Source: Flavihumibacter sp. UBA7668 (GTDB lineage Bacteria > Bacteroidota > Bacteroidia > Chitinophagales > Chitinophagaceae). From it: DNA of 64,000 bases. Positions 59,982-64,000 of the stretch are shown here, piece after piece. The notes under the pieces were generated by a model. That model was not told the DNA's origin. It saw nothing but the letters and a program-made list of their open reading frames with translations, and did not search any database. A program made the translations under genes and the position numbers. Position 1 is the stretch's first letter. The number at the start of each line of letters is the position of its first letter. The stretch lies in contig NZ_DLHM01000002.1 in the NCBI RefSeq assembly GCF_002483205.1, positions 186,001 through 250,000 of the forward strand, in the 5' to 3' direction.

Positions 59982-60893
59982 TTATTTAAGTGATGAACGG
60001 AAGGCCGGATGAAACTCGTGAAGGGTACTTCGTAAAAACTCCCGGTCAAGATGCGTGTATATTTCTGTGGTGGTGATGCTTTCATGTCCCAGCATCTCCT
60101 GAACAGCCCGCAAATCAGCTCCTCCTTCTACCAAATGGGTTGCGAAAGAATGCCGAAAGGTATGTGGTGAAATCGATTTATTGATTCCCGCCTTCGCAGC
60201 AAGGTCTTTAATTAATAAAAAGATCATCACTCTGGATAGCTTGTTTCCTCTCCGGTTCAGGAATACAATGTCTTCTGAACCCGGTTTTATTTCCTGAAAT
60301 GCCCGGATATGCCGCAAATAAAGCTGAATCTGTTTAATGGCTTTCTCTCCAATCGGAACCAGTCTTTCTTTATTGCCTTTGCCAATTACTCGAAGGAACC
60401 CACTGTCAAGATACAGACAGGAAATCTGCAAACTAACCAGTTCGCTCACCCGTAAGCCACAGCTGTACATGGTTTCAAGGATGGCTTTGTTTCGTTCTCC
60501 TTCATGTTTGCTTAAGTCAATAGCTGCAATCAGCAGCTCAATTTCTTCGAAACTGAGCGTATCGGGTAGAGCACGTTTTAATTTGGGTGCTTCCAATAGG
60601 GCCGTTGGATCCATACGGGTGACTTGTTCTAACAGGCAATACCTGTAAAAACTGCGTAAACCTGATAATATTCTGGCCTGAGAACTCTGCGTCATGCCCA
60701 ACTCCGCTATCCAGCGAAGAAAGGCCTGCAATTGTACAGTTTCAACTTTATCAGGAGAAATTGCCAGATTTTGAAGCTGCAAAAACTGGGTGAGTAACTC
60801 AAGATCATGCAGGTAGGCAGCCACGGAATGATCCGCCAGTGATTTTTCCAGGCGCAGCCAGGCTTTAAATCCTTTTTTATAGGGTTCCCACAT
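59982..60893 (-). CDS. xerD: Site-specific tyrosine recombinase XerD
   Basis: A 303-residue tyrosine recombinase. The N-terminal SAM-like DNA-binding domain (about 6-90) is followed by the catalytic domain with the R in MYSCGLRVSELV, K in GKGNKERLVPIG, H-x-x-R in SPHTFRHSFATHLVE, H in LGHESITTTEIYTHLD and Tyr in the last motif. Standard XerD, which resolves chromosome dimers at dif with XerC. Its start (ATG 60893) is 77 bases from the divergent YkgJ gene. Confidence 0.95.
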   Translation of the reverse strand: MWEPYKKGFKAWLRLEKSLADHSVAAYLHDLELLTQFLQLQNLAISPDKVETVQLQAFLRWIAELGMTQSSQARILSGLRSFYRYCLLEQVTRMDPTALLEAPKLKRALPDTLSFEEIELLIAAIDLSKHEGERNKAILETMYSCGLRVSELVSLQISCLYLDSGFLRVIGKGNKERLVPIGEKAIKQIQLYLRHIRAFQEIKPGSEDIVFLNRRGNKLSRVMIFLLIKDLAAKAGINKSISPHTFRHSFATHLVEGGADLRAVQEMLGHESITTTEIYTHLDREFLRSTLHEFHPAFRSSLK

Positions 60894-60970
60894 TTTTTAA
60901 TTGCTCCGGTATAAGCAGCAAATTAACGCATTGAATCCTTTATATTGCGTTTTCTTAAATAAGCGAACGA

Positions 60971-61516
60971 ATGGATCTGGTGACTAATCCCCGTACTGTT
61001 AACCTGCGACAGTTTAAAAAGCAGGTCGTTGAAAACAAACGTAAACTGAAAAGATTTCTAACAAAGCTGGAGAATGATCGACCCCGTGGATTGGATAAAA
61101 TCACCCCCGTTATAGAACAGGAAGTCTGGACTGAAGTAGATTGCCTTACCTGTGCAAACTGCTGTAAAAAAATGAGTCCGACTTTTACCAAAACCGACCT
61201 GGTCCGCATATCTGCCCATCTGAATATGACCGTTGATGCTTTTAAGGAAAAATGGTTGTTTTTTGATAAAAAGGACAAGGACTGGATGAATGTAAAACAG
61301 CCCTGTCAATTTCTCGATATCAAAACCAATATGTGTGGTATCTATGAGGTACGTCCGGCTGATTGTGCCGGGTTTCCTCACCTGAGTAAAAAGAAAGCAG
61401 TCGATTACATGCATGTGCATAAACAGAATATTGAATATTGTCCGGCTACGTATAAAATGGTGGAAAAGATGAAAGCAGCCCTATCGCTTGTGCAGATCAG
61501 CCGGGCAGCGCGCTAG
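60971..61516 (+). CDS. YkgJ-family cysteine-cluster protein
   Basis: A 181-residue cytosolic protein of the YkgJ/CxxCxxCC family. The cysteine motifs are EVDCLTCANCCKK near residue 59-69 and, later, CQFLDIKTNMCGIYEVRPADC, ending CPATY; together they look like a metal cluster site (Zn or Fe). Function unknown. The gene overlaps the convergent YraN gene by four bases. Confidence 0.88.
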   Translation: MDLVTNPRTVNLRQFKKQVVENKRKLKRFLTKLENDRPRGLDKITPVIEQEVWTEVDCLTCANCCKKMSPTFTKTDLVRISAHLNMTVDAFKEKWLFFDKKDKDWMNVKQPCQFLDIKTNMCGIYEVRPADCAGFPHLSKKKAVDYMHVHKQNIEYCPATYKMVEKMKAALSLVQISRAAR

Positions 61517-61866
61517 GAAATATCTTCAAAATACCGGATATCCGTATTGCCGCCTGATAAATCAATAGCTAGAATATCAAAACTGATTCGTTTCCATTGA
61601 GGATGGAGTTCAAGATATGCTGCGGCAGCCCGCTGCATGCTGTTCATTTTTTTATGATTCACGGCATTTTCAGGCAATCCATAAGCTTGTCCCATGCGGG
61701 TTTTGACTTCAGTAAAATGTAAAACCTGACCGAAGCAGGAAATGATATCAATTTCCCACCGACGGTATTTCCAGTTCAGATGAAGGATCTGATGGCCCAG
61801 CATTTCAAGGTGTAATACAGCCTGTTGTTCACCATATCTGCCTGTTCTGATATTTGCGTTTTCCAC
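61513..61866 (-). CDS. YraN/UPF0102-family endonuclease-like protein
   Basis: A 117-residue protein of the YraN family, a restriction-endonuclease-like fold. The pattern G-x-x-x-E...: GRYGEQQAVLHLEMLGHQILHLNWKYR and EIDIISCFGQVLHFTEVKTRMG shows the E-ID-x(n)-EVK metal-binding triad. Usually encoded near rnhB or the tRNA/ribosome genes; here it is beside manA. Role probably DNA processing; unproven. Confidence 0.9.
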   Translation of the reverse strand: MENANIRTGRYGEQQAVLHLEMLGHQILHLNWKYRRWEIDIISCFGQVLHFTEVKTRMGQAYGLPENAVNHKKMNSMQRAAAAYLELHPQWKRISFDILAIDLSGGNTDIRYFEDIS

Positions 61867-61897
61867 ATTCTTAATTTAACTTATTTTCGGCCCCGCT

Positions 61898-63115
61898 ATG
61901 GATATTCAAAATAAACTATTTGATCTGGAGGGCAAGGTGCAGCCCTATCAATGGGGTGGTTTCACCTATATTCCAACCTTATTATCACGTGAGCAAATGC
62001 CCGGGCAGCCATCAGCAGAGTATTGGCTGGGTGCGCATGTTCAGGCACCTTCCATGGTGAATGGTGAAAAGCCACTGAATGCATTGTTACAGGAACATCC
62101 TGAATTGTTGGGAGCGAAAGTGCAGTCCCAATTCGGCCGCCTGCCTTATCTGTTGAAGGTGCTTGATGTGAAAGATATGCTGAGCATTCAAGTACATCCA
62201 AGTATTGAGAATGCCAAAAAGGGATATACTGCGGAAAATGAAGCTGGCATTGCACTTACCGCTTCCAACCGAAATTATAAGGATGATAACCATAAACCAG
62301 AGCTGGCTTATGCACTTGGAGAATTCTGGTTGCTGCATGGTTTCAGAAATCCACAATTAATGAGGGAAACACTGGCTGCACGAAATGAGCTTGCTTTTCT
62401 GTTGCCGGTATTTGGAGAGGGTGATTATGCGAATCTGTATCGCACGGTAATGGAAATGCCTGATGCAGATGTGTTGCGACACCTGCAGCCCTTGCTGGTT
62501 CGAATTCTCCCATTGTATGAAGCCGGGGAACTGCCAAAATCCAATCCGGATTTCTGGGCTGCAAGAGCTGCGCTTACATATAATGAAAAAGGCCGGATTG
62601 ATCGTGGAATTTTCAGCATTTATATGTTGAATCTGGTTGAAATGAAAAAAGGACAGGCAATTTTTCAGGATGCTGGTTTGTTGCATGCTTATCTGGAGGG
62701 GCAGAACGTGGAAATTATGGCCAATTCAGATAATGTTTTACGGGGGGGATTAACACCCAAATATGTGGATGTGCCAGAATTGTTGAAACATGTTCAATTC
62801 GAGGCCTGTATCCCGAATTTGCTGGATGGCACCAGCATCCAGCCACATGAAAAGGCGTTTCTAACACCTGCCGCTGATTTTGAACTGCATCTGATCGAGT
62901 TAACAAAAGGAGAGCAGATGGAATTGAAATCAGCTACAGTTGAAATTCTGCTGGTTTTGGAGGGGAGTCTGGCAATAACGGAGAGGAATTCCGGTTTTAA
63001 GCAGGTGGTGAACAAGGGGCAATCGGTTTTATTGACAGCGGGAGCAGAAATTGTTCTGGCCGCGCTGGCCGACAGTCAGGCATTCCGGGCTACTGTTCCC
63101 GGTGCTGCCAATTGA
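61898..63115 (+). CDS. manA: Mannose-6-phosphate isomerase, class I
   Basis: A 405-residue zinc enzyme interconverting fructose-6-phosphate and mannose-6-phosphate. The class I signature is visible: QPYQWGGFTYIP with the substrate site, IQVHPSIENAKKGY, HKPELAYAL (zinc-ligand His/Glu), and LLHAYLEGQNVEIMANSDNVLRGGLTPKYVD. The length is typical. It is divergent from the YraN gene by about 30 bases. Confidence 0.95.
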   Translation: MDIQNKLFDLEGKVQPYQWGGFTYIPTLLSREQMPGQPSAEYWLGAHVQAPSMVNGEKPLNALLQEHPELLGAKVQSQFGRLPYLLKVLDVKDMLSIQVHPSIENAKKGYTAENEAGIALTASNRNYKDDNHKPELAYALGEFWLLHGFRNPQLMRETLAARNELAFLLPVFGEGDYANLYRTVMEMPDADVLRHLQPLLVRILPLYEAGELPKSNPDFWAARAALTYNEKGRIDRGIFSIYMLNLVEMKKGQAIFQDAGLLHAYLEGQNVEIMANSDNVLRGGLTPKYVDVPELLKHVQFEACIPNLLDGTSIQPHEKAFLTPAADFELHLIELTKGEQMELKSATVEILLVLEGSLAITERNSGFKQVVNKGQSVLLTAGAEIVLAALADSQAFRATVPGAAN

Positions 63116-63164
63116 AAAACCCTTATTTTTGTAGCCGGTTCCTAACATAACAGTCTATTGAATT

Positions 63165-63728
63165 ATGAAACTGAATAAATCACTAATAGTATCCTTTGTA
63201 TTGCTGATCGTGGTAGCTGCTGTATATCGGATTATTCCTTCGCGTCCTTTCGGATTTGCACCGCAGATTGCTATGGCTCTCTTTGGTGGCGCATTGATTA
63301 AGGATCGGAAATGGGCATTTGCATTACCTATCTTTTCTATGTTCCTTAGTGATTTATTGTATCATGCATTGTATAAAGCAGGTATAACAACAACTGCCGG
63401 ATTTTATAATGGTCAGTTGATGAATTATTTTCTTTTCGCCCTGATGGTGGTGATTGGATTCTATATAAAAAAGATCAACGTTTTACAGGTTGGATTGGCA
63501 TCCCTGGTTGCCCCAACCGTATTTTTTTTGCTATCAAATTTTGGTGTATGGCTGTTTGGCGGAGGATGGGGACACCCAAAAACCTTCGAAGGACTGCTTC
63601 TAACCTACAAGGATGGAATTCCTTTTTTTCAGGGAGGTATTTATTCAACGCTTTTCTTCAGTTTGATTTTGTTTGGTGGTTATTATCTTTTGAACGGGAA
63701 TAAAAAAATCGAATTCGCACACAGCTGA
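63165..63728 (+). CDS. DUF6580-type integral membrane protein
   Basis: A 187-residue membrane protein with about six hydrophobic segments (e.g. SLIVSFVLLIVVAAVYRII, then MNYFLFALMVVIGFYI). YRIIPSRPFGFAPQIAMALFGGA and FAFALPIFSMFLSDLLY fit a DUF6580/ECF-like small transporter family in Bacteroidota. An F-A-P/MALFG-A region near the start is conserved in that family. Function unknown, possibly a substrate-binding component of a transporter. A TATTTTTG (63124-63131) about 34 bases upstream could be a -7 box. Confidence 0.8.
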   Translation: MKLNKSLIVSFVLLIVVAAVYRIIPSRPFGFAPQIAMALFGGALIKDRKWAFALPIFSMFLSDLLYHALYKAGITTTAGFYNGQLMNYFLFALMVVIGFYIKKINVLQVGLASLVAPTVFFLLSNFGVWLFGGGWGHPKTFEGLLLTYKDGIPFFQGGIYSTLFFSLILFGGYYLLNGNKKIEFAHS

Positions 63729-63729
63729 T

Positions 63730-64000
63730 TCAATCCGCCAATTTTCCTTTGTTGATACTGAATTTACGAATGGTTCCACCTTCCCGGTCTTTCCAATTAT
63801 TCAAATTGAAACGACCATTGCCTTTTTCGTTGCCTTTTATAATATAAGCCTGAATCGGTTTTGTTTTTCCTGACCAGTGCAGTGGTTCACCCGGTTCGCA
63901 AACGGTTGGTGTCCCTGGCTGGGTCCATACAAACCAGGCTTCGTTCGAGCCGAATACTGTAGCCCATCCTTTTTCGTCAATTGCTACAGCTGTTTTTTCA
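63730..64000 (-). CDS. C-terminal part of an unidentified protein
   Basis: A minus-strand frame with its stop TGA at 63732-63730 runs to the right edge of the window, giving 89 residues: beta-rich with AIDEKGWATVFGSNEAWFVW, GKTKPIQAYIIKG, GNGRFNLNNWKDREGG and SINKGKLAD at the end. I cannot name the family with confidence; it resembles the C-terminus of secreted cyanophycinase-like (GATase) proteins of Bacteroidota, but this is only a guess. The start is outside the window. It is convergent with the DUF6580 gene, one base apart. Confidence 0.55.
   Translation of the reverse strand, partial: EKTAVAIDEKGWATVFGSNEAWFVWTQPGTPTVCEPGEPLHWSGKTKPIQAYIIKGNEKGNGRFNLNNWKDREGGTIRKFSINKGKLAD

Noticed and set aside
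1..64000. tRNA, rRNA, riboswitch, prophage or integrative element
   Set aside because: I saw no cloverleaf, rRNA stretch, phage gene or att-flanked block; xerD is a standard housekeeping recombinase.

Overview
This window reads as a chromosomal stretch of a Bacteroidota bacterium, most likely of the family Chitinophagaceae. The evidence is a fused E1 alpha/beta 2-oxoacid dehydrogenase, DUF1573, DUF2911, DUF4382 and DUF6580 proteins, a type IX secretion sorting domain, a BlaI/M56 pair whose peptidase carries TonB-plug-like repeats, and -7 boxes of the TAnnTTTG type. Coding density is high, most genes are housekeeping or nutrient-handling, and I see no rRNA, tRNA, phage or CRISPR locus. This is a reading by eye; no similarity search was run.

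Layout. 0-12 kb: partial DUF1573 protein, E1 dehydrogenase, TRIC channel, YebC, two amino-acid transporters, a DedA protein with an extra N-terminal domain, a glycosyltransferase, an octapeptide-repeat secreted protein and malate dehydrogenase. 12-20 kb: TlpA-like protein divergent from a BlaI/M56 pair with two palindromic operators, then efp, accB, accC, a HAD phosphatase, an acyltransferase and an acyl-CoA thioesterase. 20-25 kb: a photolyase cluster (two flavoproteins and a DUF2805 protein, followed by a dipeptide epimerase, with a divergent SDR). 25-34 kb: proline dehydrogenase, free-Met-sulfoxide reductase, thyA-folA, a methyltransferase, the three-gene pnt transhydrogenase and an RNA cytosine methyltransferase. 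34-48 kb: LysM/DPBB protein, lipoproteins, a gamma-glutamyltransferase, a two-component system with small membrane partners, a 936-residue T9SS-exported lyase-like protein and aconitase. 48-59 kb: DinB protein, a second gamma-glutamyltransferase, a REP-associated tyrosine transposase, then an M14 peptidase, PIG-L deacetylase, two tiny membrane proteins, a sodium:solute symporter and a lipoprotein. 59-64 kb: DUF2911 protein, xerD, YkgJ-type protein, YraN, manA, DUF6580 and a partial gene.

Two kinds of non-coding repeat run through the window. One is a GC-rich 13-bp unit (CACCCGACCGGTG) set in tandem and inverted copies at six loci; two of these bracket the only Y1 (RAYT-type) transposase gene, so the pair looks like a REP/RAYT system whose palindrome differs from the classical GTAG-type REP. 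The other is a purine-rich GTGARAG-type simple repeat at five loci lying exactly at gene ends, where it supplies stop codons and even a start codon for neighbouring genes.

The genes suggest an aerobic heterotroph feeding on peptides, amino acids and polymers: peptide and glutathione breakdown (two GGTs, M14, dipeptide epimerase), amino-acid uptake, proline oxidation, TCA enzymes (aconitase, malate dehydrogenase) and transhydrogenase. Light exposure is implied by the photolyase cluster.
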